Assembly (NCBI GenBank): GCA_900553905.1
Contig: USFL01000002.1
Span: forward strand, 1-23,697
DNA length: 23,697 nucleotides
Direction: 5' to 3'
DNA from: an uncultured Eubacteriales bacterium
GTDB taxonomy: Bacteria; Bacillota; Clostridia; Christensenellales; Aristaeellaceae
The notes below the pieces were generated by a model, which did not search any database, was not told where the DNA came from, and was given only the letters and a program-made list of their open reading frames with translations. This document shows positions 13,709 to 20,992 of the stretch, piece by piece (position 1 is the first letter of the stretch; each line of letters starts with the position of its first letter). Made by a program: the position numbers and the translations under genes.

Positions 13709-14713
13709 TCAATAGCGCCCCTGCCCGTCAACCAGCTCGCCTTCCCCTCGCCGCGTCACCGGCCTCACATACCTCCAGAACCGCCGGCAATCATGATAAA
13801 AATAGAACACCCTTTCCGGCGTTGTATCAAGGCGGTATGGCGTCTGCGCGTCATCAAAAGCCCTCATTGCTCTTTCGATTCTTTCTTCGACCAGGGCGTT
13901 TTCCGTTGCGAGGTCAAACGGCCCGTGCTCAAACACAAGATAAACTCCTTCGGCCACGTCCATCAACCGCATCTGCGGCGGCACGGGACCCGTATAGCCG
14001 GCGGGTACGCGGACGCCGTAGGCCTCGGCGAGCGGGATGCCCCAGCTGCAAATCCGCCCCTCCGGCTCGTTGATAAAGGCCATCACCTGCCCGCTTCCGC
14101 TGTCGGACTCCTGCCCGCCCAGATCATCCAGCTTTTGGGGTATGCCGTCCAACAGCCCGCAGATGGTTTCATGGTCCTGACCGGGAATCCGGCTCTGCTT
14201 CTGCCAGAAATCCCAGTAGCCGACGCTTTCATAGTTGCGGATATGCAGAAATTTGTGCGCCGGTATGGTCACAAAATAGGTTTTTACCGTGCCGCCCACC
14301 TCCGTCGCGCCCGTCTTTTCCGCGTCCAGCAGGTAGCAGTCCAGCGGCCGTAGCACGGTGCGAAGCGCAACCGGCGCGGGATTGAGACGGTATTCGCCGG
14401 GGGAAACGCCATAGGCCTCCTTGAAGGCACGGGCAAACGCCTCGCCGGAAGAATAGCCGTATTTGAGCGCAATGTGCAAAATACCTTCGTTACCATCGCG
14501 CAGGTCCCGAAGGGCGAAGGCCAGTCTCCGGCCAAGCAGGTACTCCCGCAGCCTCATGCCGGAAATGCTTCTGAATTTTCTGGATACGTAGCTTTCCGAA
14601 TACCCCAGCATTGCGGCCAGGCGGTGCAGTGTGACCGCCTCGTCGTCCTCGCGGCGGATGCAGGCGTCAATTTCGTCGATCATGCGCTGGATGTTCCGAT
14701 GCCATTGACACAT
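13709..14713 (-). CDS. AraC-family regulator with C-terminal GyrI-like ligand-binding domain
   Basis: 334 residues from ATG 14713, chosen because AAGGAGGG lies eight bases upstream. Residues 28-110 carry the two AraC helix-turn-helix motifs (VTLHRLAAMLGYSESYVSRK; ILHIALKYGYSSGEAFARAF; YGVSPGEYR). Residues ~130-334 form a GyrI/SHS2-type small-molecule domain (FVTIPAHKFLHIRNYESVGY, DVAEGVYLVFEHGPF, ERVFYFYHDCRRFWRYV), as in Rob and BmrR-like regulators that sense hydrophobic compounds. It converges with the broken activase gene. The likely target is itself or a distant efflux gene. Intact. Confidence 0.92.
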   Translation of the reverse strand: MCQWHRNIQRMIDEIDACIRREDDEAVTLHRLAAMLGYSESYVSRKFRSISGMRLREYLLGRRLAFALRDLRDGNEGILHIALKYGYSSGEAFARAFKEAYGVSPGEYRLNPAPVALRTVLRPLDCYLLDAEKTGATEVGGTVKTYFVTIPAHKFLHIRNYESVGYWDFWQKQSRIPGQDHETICGLLDGIPQKLDDLGGQESDSGSGQVMAFINEPEGRICSWGIPLAEAYGVRVPAGYTGPVPPQMRLMDVAEGVYLVFEHGPFDLATENALVEERIERAMRAFDDAQTPYRLDTTPERVFYFYHDCRRFWRYVRPVTRRGEGELVDGQGRY

Positions 14714-14744
14714 GGCTTCTCCCTCCTTTGACGGGTTCGGTCCC

Positions 14745-14753
14745 ATTGTATCA
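14745..14753 (-). promoter_or_regulatory. Extended -10 promoter of the AraC-GyrI gene
   Basis: On the minus strand TGATACAAT (14753-14745) is an extended -10 (TGn plus TACAAT). No good -35 is visible 17 nt upstream, consistent with an extended -10 or regulator-assisted promoter. The leader would be about 25 nt. Confidence 0.45.
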
Positions 14754-14855
14754 TCCCCACGCGCCGCGCGCCTGATCTGACTTGCGCAGCGCGACCGCAT
14801 CATCCAAATGAGCGGCCCGTTTCGGACCGCCCGGGGAACCAGCGCTCTGATCCCG

Positions 14856-15371
14856 TCATTCCCCTTTTTTTCGTGTCAAAAAAGCCCCGGCAATTGCCCC
14901 CATAAAGGCGATTGGCGCCGCCCTGACGAACAACCACTCCAACGCGTGAAAACCGGTTCCCATCACCGCGGTTTCGGGATCGCCGTAATTCCAGCCCAGG
15001 TAAGGGCTCTTCCATACGGTCAGGAGCACAAACAGCATGACGATCGCCACGCCCAGGGCGATGCAAATCCAATGAAGGATTTTTCGTCTCGTGTTTTTTC
15101 TGCGGGCAAGTTGCAGGTTGACGACCTCCAGCCTTTCAGAAAGCGCCTTGATGTCATCCGGGTTCGGCGGCTCGGCTATCATTTCCCCAAGCAGTGCGCT
15201 CACGGGGGTTTCCAGTGCTTCTGATAAGGCAATCAACAGGTCCGCATCCGGGACGGACAGACCTTTCTCCCATTTGGAAATGGTCTGCCGCACCACGTTG
15301 AGCTTGACGGCAAGCTCCTCCTGTGAAAGCCCCTTTGCCTTTCTGACAGCCCGGATGTTTTCATTGAGCAT
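14856..15371 (-). CDS. XRE-family DNA-binding protein with two C-terminal membrane segments
   Basis: 171 residues from ATG 15371, preceded by AAAGGTGG. Residues 5-62 are a Cro/CI-type helix-turn-helix (IRAVRKAKGLSQEELAVKLN, then VRQTISKWEKGLSVPDADLL). A short charged linker leads to two predicted membrane helices at about 99-119 (WICIALGVAIVMLFVLL) and 143-165 (ALEWLFVRAAPIAFMGAI). Membrane-tethered XRE regulators of this form are common in Clostridia and Bacilli and often control neighbouring transport or stress genes; the target here is unknown. An inverted repeat over its own promoter suggests self-control. Confidence 0.88.
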   Translation of the reverse strand: MLNENIRAVRKAKGLSQEELAVKLNVVRQTISKWEKGLSVPDADLLIALSEALETPVSALLGEMIAEPPNPDDIKALSERLEVVNLQLARRKNTRRKILHWICIALGVAIVMLFVLLTVWKSPYLGWNYGDPETAVMGTGFHALEWLFVRAAPIAFMGAIAGAFLTRKKGE

Positions 15372-15405
15372 TCCAACAACCACCTTTCTTTCTCCGGTTG
15401 CCGCC

Positions 15406-15440
15406 ATTGTATCCGGCGCGGGCCGTTGCGGCAAGCAACG
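15406..15440 (-). promoter_or_regulatory. Promoter and possible operator of the XRE gene
   Basis: On the minus strand, TTGCCG (15434-15429) and TACAAT (15411-15406) are 17 nt apart. CGTTGC (15424-15429) and GCAACG (15435-15440), a perfect 6-bp inverted repeat with a 5-nt centre, covers the -35, a natural place for autorepression by the XRE dimer. Confidence 0.55.
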
Positions 15441-15500
15441 CATTTTTCCATCCGGCCTGTCCGCCGCGATGCCCATGCCCAATCACGCTTTTTTTGCATA

Positions 15501-15536
15501 CGAAAGGACGGCGCCTGACCCTTCGGGCGCCGTCCT
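15501..15536 (-). terminator. Intrinsic terminator of the greA-lysS operon
   Basis: On the minus strand, AGGACGGCGCC (15536-15526) pairs with GGCGCCGTCCT (15515-15505) around a 10-nt loop, then TTTCG. It lies about 65 bp past the lysS stop. Confidence 0.75.
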
Positions 15537-15602
15537 CTCTGGTTGGCCTGTCCATCATCACGCGCAGCCGTCCTCGACGAAGCGCGCCCTGTCCGGGTCG
15601 CC

Positions 15603-17531
15603 TCAATACAGCTTTGCGCCTGCGGGAATGTGGGGATCCACCATCAGAAGATGGAGCCTTTCCTCGCCTTCCTCATGGTGCACCGCCGAAATCAGCATGC
15701 CACAGGAATCGATGCCCATCATCGGACGGGGAGGAAGATTGGTAATCGCAATGCAGGTTTTCCCCACCAGTTCTTCCGGCTCGTAATAGGCGTGAATCCC
15801 ACTCAAAATCGTGCGGTTTTCGCCCGTGCCGTCATCCAGCGTGAATTTCAGGAGCTTTTTGGACTTGGGCACCGCCTCGCAGGCGAGCACCTTGACGGCC
15901 CTGAAATCAGACTTTGAGAACGTCTCAAAATCCACGAAGTCCTTGAACAGGGGCTCGATTTCCACCTTGGAAAAGTCGATCTCCTCCACAGCGGCCTGCG
16001 CATCCTCCGCCGCGGCTTCCTTCGCCCCGGCGCTTCCCCCGTTTCCGTCCTTCAAAGGCTTCATGGTCGGGAACAAAAGCACGTCGCGGATGGAGTCGTT
16101 GTCGGTCATGAGCATCACCATACGGTCGATGCCGAAGCCCAGGCCGCCGGTGGGGGGCATGCCGTATTCGAGGGCGTTGAGGAAGTCCTCGTCCACCTGG
16201 GCGGTCATGATGCCCTGCGCGTGGCGCAGGCGCACCTGCTCCTCGAAACGGGCCCGCTGGTCGATGGGGTCGTTGAGCTCGCTGAAAGCGTTGCCGAACT
16301 CATGGCCGTTGATGAAGAACTCAAAGCGCTCGGTGAGGTCGGGATCATCCTGCTTGCGCTTGGCCAGCGGAGAGATATCCACGGGGTAGTCGGTGACAAA
16401 GGTGGGCTGGATGAGCGTGGCTTCCACGTACTCGTCAAACAGCGCCGCCAGGCAGTCGCCGCGCTTGGCGTCCTTCTCCACATGCACGCCCATGGCGTCC
16501 AGGCAGGCGCGCGCCTCCTCGTGGGTTTTCCAGCTGGCAAAGTCCACGCCGCAGGCGTCCTTGACGGCCTGGGCCATGGTCACGCGCCTCCACGGGGCCT
16601 TGAGCTCGATCATGTGACCCTGATAGGGCACGCAGGTGGAGCCGCAGACGGTCTGGGCCACATAGGCGTAAAGCTCCTCGACCATCTCCATCACGTCGTT
16701 GTAATCGGCGTAGGCCTGATAGGTTTCCACGCTGGTAAATTCGGGGTTATGGGTGGTGTCCATGCCCTCGTTGCGGAACAGCCTGCCCACCTCATAGACC
16801 TTTTCAAAGCCGCCCACGATCAGGCGCTTGAGGTACAGCTCCGTCTCGATGCGCAAAAACATGTCGATGTCCAGCGCGTTGTGGTGGGTCTTGAAGGTGC
16901 GGGCCGCCGCGCCGATCTCCAGCGTGTGCAGAACCGGCGTGTCCACCTCCAGGAAGCCGCGGGCGTTCAAGAAGTCGCGCACGGCGTTGATGATGCGGCT
17001 GCGCTTGCGGAAGGTGTCGCGGACCTCGGGGTTGACGATCATGTCCACATAGCGCTGGCGGTAGCGAAGGTCGGGGTCCTTAAGGCCGTGGAACTTCTCC
17101 GGCAGGACCTTCAGGCTCTTGGAAAGGAGCGTGACCTGCTGCGCATGCACACTGATCTCGCCCTTCTGGGTGCGGAACACCGTGCCCTTCACGCCGATCA
17201 CGTCGCCGATGTCCATGTCCTTGAAGGCGGCGTAGGCCGCCTCGCCCAGGTCGTCGCGGCGCATATACACCTGCAGGTCGCCCGCCCCATCCAGGATGTG
17301 AGCAAAGCTGGCCTTGCCCATCACGCGCTTGGAGATCATGCGCCCGGCGACGCTGACCTCCTTGCCCTCCAGCGCGTCAAATCCATGGAGGATTTCCGCG
17401 CTCTCGTGCGTGCGGTCGTAGCGGGTGATGGCGTAGGGGTCCTGTCCCGCTTCGCGCAGCTTGCGCAGCTTTTCGCGGCGGATGCCCTCCTGCTCGGTCA
17501 GCTGCTGGGGTACGGCGGCCTGTGTGTCCAT
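15603..17531 (-). CDS. lysS: Lysyl-tRNA synthetase (class II) with C-terminal tRNA-binding domain
   Basis: 642 residues from ATG 17531, with AAGGAGAGGG upstream; stop TGA 15603. Residues ~58-145 form the anticodon-binding OB fold. The class II core follows, with motif 1 around [13 protein letters not shown], motif 2 around [20 protein letters not shown] (248-267) and motif 3 around [13 protein letters not shown] normal bacterial LysRS ends near residue 500. Here a linker rich in Ala and Glu leads to about 115 extra residues ([47 protein letters not shown]) matching the Trbp111/EMAP-type OB fold usually found at the end of MetRS. That domain should strengthen tRNA binding. The gene is 29 bp after greA and shares its promoter. 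Charges tRNA-Lys in the cytoplasm; undamaged. Confidence 0.96.
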   Translation of the reverse strand: MDTQAAVPQQLTEQEGIRREKLRKLREAGQDPYAITRYDRTHESAEILHGFDALEGKEVSVAGRMISKRVMGKASFAHILDGAGDLQVYMRRDDLGEAAYAAFKDMDIGDVIGVKGTVFRTQKGEISVHAQQVTLLSKSLKVLPEKFHGLKDPDLRYRQRYVDMIVNPEVRDTFRKRSRIINAVRDFLNARGFLEVDTPVLHTLEIGAAARTFKTHHNALDIDMFLRIETELYLKRLIVGGFEKVYEVGRLFRNEGMDTTHNPEFTSVETYQAYADYNDVMEMVEELYAYVAQTVCGSTCVPYQGHMIELKAPWRRVTMAQAVKDACGVDFASWKTHEEARACLDAMGVHVEKDAKRGDCLAALFDEYVEATLIQPTFVTDYPVDISPLAKRKQDDPDLTERFEFFINGHEFGNAFSELNDPIDQRARFEEQVRLRHAQGIMTAQVDEDFLNALEYGMPPTGGLGFGIDRMVMLMTDNDSIRDVLLFPTMKPLKDGNGGSAGAKEAAAEDAQAAVEEIDFSKVEIEPLFKDFVDFETFSKSDFRAVKVLACEAVPKSKKLLKFTLDDGTGENRTILSGIHAYYEPEELVGKTCIAITNLPPRPMMGIDSCGMLISAVHHEEGEERLHLLMVDPHIPAGAKLY

Positions 17532-17560
17532 GAAACCCTCTCCTTTGGTATGCTAATGCG

Positions 17561-18043
17561 TCACCGGCTGATTTCCAGCACCTTGAGCTTCATCACGCCG
17601 GCGGGAACCTCCACGTCGACGGTCTCGCCCTTGCGCTTGCCCAGGAGGGCCGCGCCGATGGGGCTTTCGGAGCTGATCTTCATGTTCTTGGGATCGGTCT
17701 CGTTGGCGCCCACGATGGTGAGGGTCTGGTCGATCTTCATGGTCAGGTTCTTGACCTTCACAGTGTTGCCCACGCCAATCACATCGGTGCTGACCTCGTC
17801 ATCCTCCACCACCACGCAGTTGCGAAGGGTGTTTTCCATCTCAACGATCTTGGCCTCGATGCGGCTCTGCTCGTTCTTGGCCTCATCGTACTCGGCATTC
17901 TCGCTCAAATCGCCAAAGCCGCGCGCGATGGCGATCTGCTCGGAGATTTCGTTGCGCCTGACGCTGATGTAGTAGTCCAGTTCCTTTTCCAGCTTCTCAT
18001 ACCCCTCGCGGGTAAGAATGACTTTCTTTTCCTGGTCCGCCAT
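17561..18043 (-). CDS. greA: Transcription elongation factor GreA
   Basis: 160 residues from ATG 18043 (AAAGGAG upstream). The N-terminal coiled coil (LTREGYEKLEKELDYYISVR, then GDLSENAEYDEAKNEQSRIE, with the acidic tip Asp-Leu-Ser-Glu-Asn-Ala-Glu-Tyr) reaches into the RNA polymerase channel and triggers cleavage of stalled transcripts. The C-terminal FKBP-like domain (ISSESPIGAALLGKRKGETV) docks on polymerase. Length and motifs are standard. It forms an operon with lysS, a common arrangement in Clostridia. A consensus promoter lies about 140 bp upstream. Confidence 0.97.
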   Translation of the reverse strand: MADQEKKVILTREGYEKLEKELDYYISVRRNEISEQIAIARGFGDLSENAEYDEAKNEQSRIEAKIVEMENTLRNCVVVEDDEVSTDVIGVGNTVKVKNLTMKIDQTLTIVGANETDPKNMKISSESPIGAALLGKRKGETVDVEVPAGVMKLKVLEISR

Positions 18044-18181
18044 GGCTTTGGGTCTCCTTTCGGCGGCGTAGGCCGCCCCTTGCATTTCTGTTATGCGTGC
18101 GTCCCTTAAAATAGCACAAAGCAGCGCCGTCCGCCTGCGGTGCGGGGCGACGCTTGCGCCGGGACATAGAGTTACCAACGT

Positions 18182-18210
18182 ATTATAGCCGCCCACAAGG
18201 CGCTTGTCAA
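18182..18210 (-). promoter_or_regulatory. Consensus promoter of greA-lysS
   Basis: On the minus strand, TTGACA (18210-18205) and TATAAT (18187-18182) are 17 nt apart, both perfect. Transcription should start near 18175, giving an untranslated leader of about 130 nt before greA. Confidence 0.88.
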
Positions 18211-18266
18211 TGCCTGAAAAAAAGCAACGGCTTTCCAAAAAAAGGCGGCGGGTGCGCAGCCCGGCT

Positions 18267-19022
18267 TTATCGCCCCGCGTCCCCGCCGTTTCCATGATTT
18301 TCTCTGCCGCCTCCGCCGCCGTGCCGGCCCGGCTGGGCATCTTCCTCTGCGGCGGGCTCCTCTCCCGCCTCCAGCGCCTCGATCAGCTGACGGATCTCCC
18401 GCATGCTCATGCCCTGGACCTCCTGCGGCGTCAGGGCGGGATCGAGGGCCTGTGCCTCCAGAAACGCCCGATACTTACCATACGCCAGCCCGGACTCGTG
18501 TGCCAGGGCCGCCTCTTCGGGCCGGGCGGCGCAGCAGAAGGTGTTCTTCCGTCCGGCCGTGCAGCTTTCCAGCCCGGCCAGCAGCCGCTCGCACTGTCCG
18601 CCGTCCTCCCCCACCACGGTCAGGGATACCTCGCTCCCTCCGGCCACGCAGGAAGCGACGGCGGGGCTATCCAGCACCCGTTCGACGGCATCGGCGTAGG
18701 TCCGGTGCGTCAGCGAAAGCTCCCCGGCCAGCGCCCGGCCGTCCTCGTTCAGTCCCTCAACGCCCACCACCCGGTCAAAGCGGTTCACACTCAATTCGAG
18801 GGAGGGATTGACGTCGATGCTGATGACCGACGTGGGGGTGAAGTACAGCCCGCCCAGGCCGCCCAGCGCAACCATCAGGCAGGCCAATGCGGGAACCAGC
18901 CTGCGGGGCAGGGCGCAGCGGCGGTAGCCGCGCGTTTTGCGCCGGATTGCATCGAGGGTACCGCGCTTGAGCGATTCCTCCGCATGCACGGCCCCGAAGG
19001 CTTCCTTGAGCCGCTCATTCAT
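18267..19022 (-). CDS. RsgI-like anti-sigma factor (membrane protein)
   Basis: 251 residues. ATG 19022 is preferred over ATG 19028 because GGGAGG then lies seven bases upstream. Residues 1-40 are cytoplasmic and would hold the sigma factor. One membrane helix spans about 43-61 (VPALACLMVALGGLGGLYF). The outer part starts with TSVISIDVNPSLELSVNRFD (65-84), the hallmark of the RsgI middle domain, followed by a helical region ending in a Gly- and His-rich tail (GRHGGGGGRENHGNGGD). The start overlaps the ECF sigma stop by 8 bp, so the two are translationally coupled, as expected for a sigma/anti-sigma pair. Unlike classic RsgI, which pairs with SigI, this one pairs with an ECF sigma factor. The extracellular cue is unknown. 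Confidence 0.85.
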   Translation of the reverse strand: MNERLKEAFGAVHAEESLKRGTLDAIRRKTRGYRRCALPRRLVPALACLMVALGGLGGLYFTPTSVISIDVNPSLELSVNRFDRVVGVEGLNEDGRALAGELSLTHRTYADAVERVLDSPAVASCVAGGSEVSLTVVGEDGGQCERLLAGLESCTAGRKNTFCCAARPEEAALAHESGLAYGKYRAFLEAQALDPALTPQEVQGMSMREIRQLIEALEAGEEPAAEEDAQPGRHGGGGGRENHGNGGDAGR

Positions 19023-19497
19023 ACGCATCGCCTCCCAGCGTTTCCCGAAGCCGCTGACGGGCCCGCGTCAGCAGCGTATAGACCGTATGGACGTTTTTAT
19101 GGAGCGCCTGACTGATCTGCGGGGCCGTCATGCCCTCGAAGTAGTGCAGGTAGACCACGTCGCGGTAGGGCTGGGGCAGCGCCAGCACCGCCTCCAGCAC
19201 CTCGCGGTGCTCCGGGGCAATCCGCGCTGGCTGCTCCACCAGCTTGTCCAGCGATACCGTGCGGCTGCGAAAGAACCGGCGCAAGAGGTCCCGGCAGGCG
19301 TTGAGTGTCACGCGGATGAACCACGCCCGCTCGTGCTCCTCACTTTCAAACCGGACGGAGCTGAGGGCATATTTCAGAAACACGGTCTGAAAGATGTCCT
19401 CGGTATCCGCATGGTTTTTCAGATGAATCAGGCACAGCCGGCGAACCGTATCGGCGTGCCGCTCCATGGCCCGGTTGACCTCCTGCTCGCTGCGCAT
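19015..19497 (-). CDS. ECF-type RNA polymerase sigma factor
   Basis: 160 residues from ATG 19497 (only a weak upstream AGGA). The sigma-2 region (NHADTEDIFQTVFLKYALSS, RAWFIRVTLNACRDLLR) and the sigma-4 region (LPQPYRDVVYLHYFEGMTAP, ISQALHKNVHTVYTLLTRAR) are both complete, and there is no region 3, as in ECF factors. It lies 24 bp after the DxDxDG-repeat gene and overlaps the anti-sigma gene. It should direct polymerase to a small regulon when the anti-sigma releases it, probably including this operon, which lacks an obvious sigma-70 promoter. Confidence 0.93.
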   Translation of the reverse strand: MRSEQEVNRAMERHADTVRRLCLIHLKNHADTEDIFQTVFLKYALSSVRFESEEHERAWFIRVTLNACRDLLRRFFRSRTVSLDKLVEQPARIAPEHREVLEAVLALPQPYRDVVYLHYFEGMTAPQISQALHKNVHTVYTLLTRARQRLRETLGGDAYE

Positions 19498-19521
19498 ACC
19501 GCGTCCCGCTTTCCTGCTTCG

Positions 19522-19842
19522 TTATCTGCCCCTGCGCGCTCCGCGCCCAGCGCCGTACGCCCCGTAGCCCGCGTTGTCGCACACGCCGTCGCCGTCCGCG
19601 TCCACACAGCCGCGGCCCATACCGTACCGCTCGCATTCCGTACCCGCGTTGTCGCACACGCCGTCGCCGTCCGCGTCCACATAGCCGCGGCCCGCGCCAT
19701 ACATCCCGCAGCCCGTACCCGCGTAGTCGCACACGCCGTCGCCGTCCGCGTCCACGTAGCCGCGGCCATACGCCGCCAGCGCGCCCGTTGCGCCCATGCA
19801 CAGGACCGCCGCCACCAAAATCGCCATGATTCGTTTCTTCAT
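19522..19842 (-). CDS. Small secreted protein with three DxDxDG (calcium-loop-like) repeats
   Basis: 106 residues from ATG 19842 (GGGAGG ten bases upstream). Residues 1-23 are a signal peptide (MKKRIMAILVAAVLCMGATG, cleaved after ALA). The mature protein is three 25-residue repeats starting at residues 26, 51 and 76, each with GRGYVDADGDGVCD or a close variant, then a basic tail GRGARRGR. Asp at positions 1, 3, 5 and 9 of each DADGDGVCD is the spacing of EF-hand-like calcium loops such as dockerin and thrombospondin type 3 repeats. One cysteine per loop, plus extra cysteines in repeats 1-3, could form disulfides or bind metal. It opens the operon with the sigma and anti-sigma genes, suggesting a surface sensor or effector of that pathway. 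I know no assigned function. Confidence 0.8.
   Translation of the reverse strand: MKKRIMAILVAAVLCMGATGALAAYGRGYVDADGDGVCDYAGTGCGMYGAGRGYVDADGDGVCDNAGTECERYGMGRGCVDADGDGVCDNAGYGAYGAGRGARRGR
19543..19767 (-). repeat. 75-bp tandem repeat, three copies, inside the secreted-protein gene
   Basis: Three direct copies with a 75-bp period encode the 25-residue units. In each copy a stretch of about 30 bp encoding DADGDGVCD is virtually identical at the DNA level (it begins GTCGCACACGCCGTCGCC on the plus strand at about 19576, 19651 and 19726), while the linkers differ. Because 75 is a multiple of three, gain or loss of a copy would keep the frame. Confidence 0.85.
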
Positions 19843-19949
19843 CAGGTTTCGCCTCCCATTGACCGCTCGTCGTTTCCGACGGCGCCTTCAATACGTCTGA
19901 CAGGAGGCAATCCACTCACCGGATGCAAAAAAAATTTCAAGGCCTGCTC

Positions 19950-20525
19950 CTACCGCTCCGGCCCGGCCATGGCACGCAGCTTGTCGTTGAGCTTGCGATA
20001 TACCCGCGCGCAGAACCACGGCTCGGTGGGCGCCGTCTCGCTCTCCTCCAAAGTAAACCAGCGCACGCCGCTGTTTTCGTCGGGTTTGATGGTCAGCGCC
20101 TCTCCCTCGTCGGCCTCCAGCAGATAGGTCACGTTCAGGTGCAGATGGGACGATACATAGGCCCCACGCTTTTCATGCCCGTCCACGGTCAGCGCCTCCA
20201 GGCTGAAGATATTCTCCGAGACCGGACGCGCCGAGCGGATACCGCTTTCCTCGCGTGCCTCGCGCAGGGCCACGGCCAAAAGGTCGCTCTCACCGTCGGC
20301 ATGCCCGCCCAGCCAGGACCAGGAGTGATAGATGTTGTGATAGGCCATCAAAACCCGCGTGCGCGCGGGATTGACAATCCAGGCCGAAGCCGTGAAATGC
20401 GCCAGCGCGTTCTGCCGGGTCAAAACCTCCGGCTCACGGCGCAGGCAGTCCAGCAAAAGCACGCGGTCGCGCGCCTCCTGCTCGTTATAGGGAATGTAGG
20501 CGGACAGCTGCTCCATCAGCGTCAT
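19950..20525 (-). CDS. Nudix (MutT-family) hydrolase
   Basis: 191 residues from ATG 20525 (AAGGAGG nine bases upstream); stop TAG. The Nudix box is at residues 73-95 (GGHADGESDLLAVALREARE then ESG); the catalytic REaREE part is complete, while the first Glu sits one place off the textbook spacing, a variant seen in the GGHADG group. The fold is otherwise typical (TASAWIVNPARTRVLMAYHN before it, VRWFTLEES after it). It removes diphosphate-linked groups from a nucleotide or related metabolite; substrate unknown. It stands alone between the sigma operon and the SCIFF genes, with its own promoter. Confidence 0.9.
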   Translation of the reverse strand: MTLMEQLSAYIPYNEQEARDRVLLLDCLRREPEVLTRQNALAHFTASAWIVNPARTRVLMAYHNIYHSWSWLGGHADGESDLLAVALREAREESGIRSARPVSENIFSLEALTVDGHEKRGAYVSSHLHLNVTYLLEADEGEALTIKPDENSGVRWFTLEESETAPTEPWFCARVYRKLNDKLRAMAGPER

Positions 20526-20565
20526 GGCGGGGGACCTCCTTCGGCGCTTTCTACCAGGATGCTTC

Positions 20566-20594
20566 ATTATAGCACGATGTGCAGGTCGCGGCAA
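20566..20594 (-). promoter_or_regulatory. Promoter of the Nudix gene
   Basis: On the minus strand, TTGCCG (20594-20589) and TATAAT (20571-20566) are 17 nt apart; the leader would be about 35 nt. Confidence 0.6.
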
Positions 20595-20645
20595 ACCGTC
20601 CTTTTTTCCCTCAGATCGTAAGGTGCCTTTTTCCCCGCAAAAATC

Positions 20646-20674
20646 TTGAAAAGCGGCACGGCATGCTGTATAAT
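20646..20674 (+). promoter_or_regulatory. Promoter of the SCIFF operon
   Basis: TTGAAA (20646-20651) and TATAAT (20669-20674) are 17 nt apart. Start near 20681, 34 nt before the precursor ATG. Near-consensus, so expression should be strong without an activator. Confidence 0.8.
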
Positions 20675-20714
20675 GAAAGTTGCGAATGAAATTCCATATT
20701 GGAGGGATATTCGG

Positions 20715-20909
20715 ATGAAACATATCAAGCCCATCTCTCAGCCCTGCCTGCGTCAGTCCCTGGCCCACGGCGGCTGCGGCGAGTGCCAGAGCTCCTGCCA
20801 GAGCGCCTGCAAGACCAGCTGCACCGTCGCCAACCAGAGCTGCGCCAACAAGGACAGCCAGGTTCTGGCCGGCCGCGAGGGCAAGGTCAACCATTCCTTC
20901 GGCAAGTAA
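20715..20909 (+). CDS. SCIFF ranthipeptide precursor (six cysteines in forty-five residues)
   Basis: 64 residues from ATG 20715, GGAGGG eight bases upstream. The leader starts MKHIKPISQP. The core GGCGECQSSCQSACKTSC then TVANQSC has six cysteines at 21, 24, 28, 32, 36 and 43, the defining SCIFF pattern. A radical SAM enzyme is known to join such cysteines to nearby residues through sulfur-to-carbon bonds, giving a ranthipeptide. Two oddities: an extra cysteine at position 11 in the leader, and about 20 residues after the last cysteine (ANKDSQVLAGREGKVNHSFG) where family members usually stop near residue 46. The maturase gene follows after a terminator-like hairpin. The peptide's biological role is not settled in any species I know of. 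Confidence 0.95.
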   Translation: MKHIKPISQPCLRQSLAHGGCGECQSSCQSACKTSCTVANQSCANKDSQVLAGREGKVNHSFGK

Positions 20910-20923
20910 GCCCATGGCCCCAT

Positions 20924-20957
20924 CGCCGCATCGCCCGGTGCGATGCGGCGTTTTTTT
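20924..20957 (+). terminator. Intrinsic terminator between SCIFF precursor and maturase
   Basis: CGCCGCATCG (20924-20933) pairs perfectly with CGATGCGGCG (20941-20950) around a 7-nt loop and is followed by seven T. It should stop most transcripts after the small precursor gene, letting a fraction continue into the maturase, so that peptide outnumbers enzyme. Confidence 0.9.
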
Positions 20958-20992
20958 GATGTGATTCCCATCCGTCAGGAGGATTTGTTTTC

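Noticed and set aside
16221..17972. A 583-codon open frame on the plus strand opposite lysS and greA
   Set aside because: It is antisense to two highly conserved genes, is rich in His, Ala, Gly and Val as expected from the reverse of GC-rich coding DNA, and has no ribosome binding site or known domain.
19543..19767. CRISPR array
   Set aside because: The regular 75-bp repeats are coding, in frame with a signal-peptide protein, and have no unique spacers or cas genes nearby.
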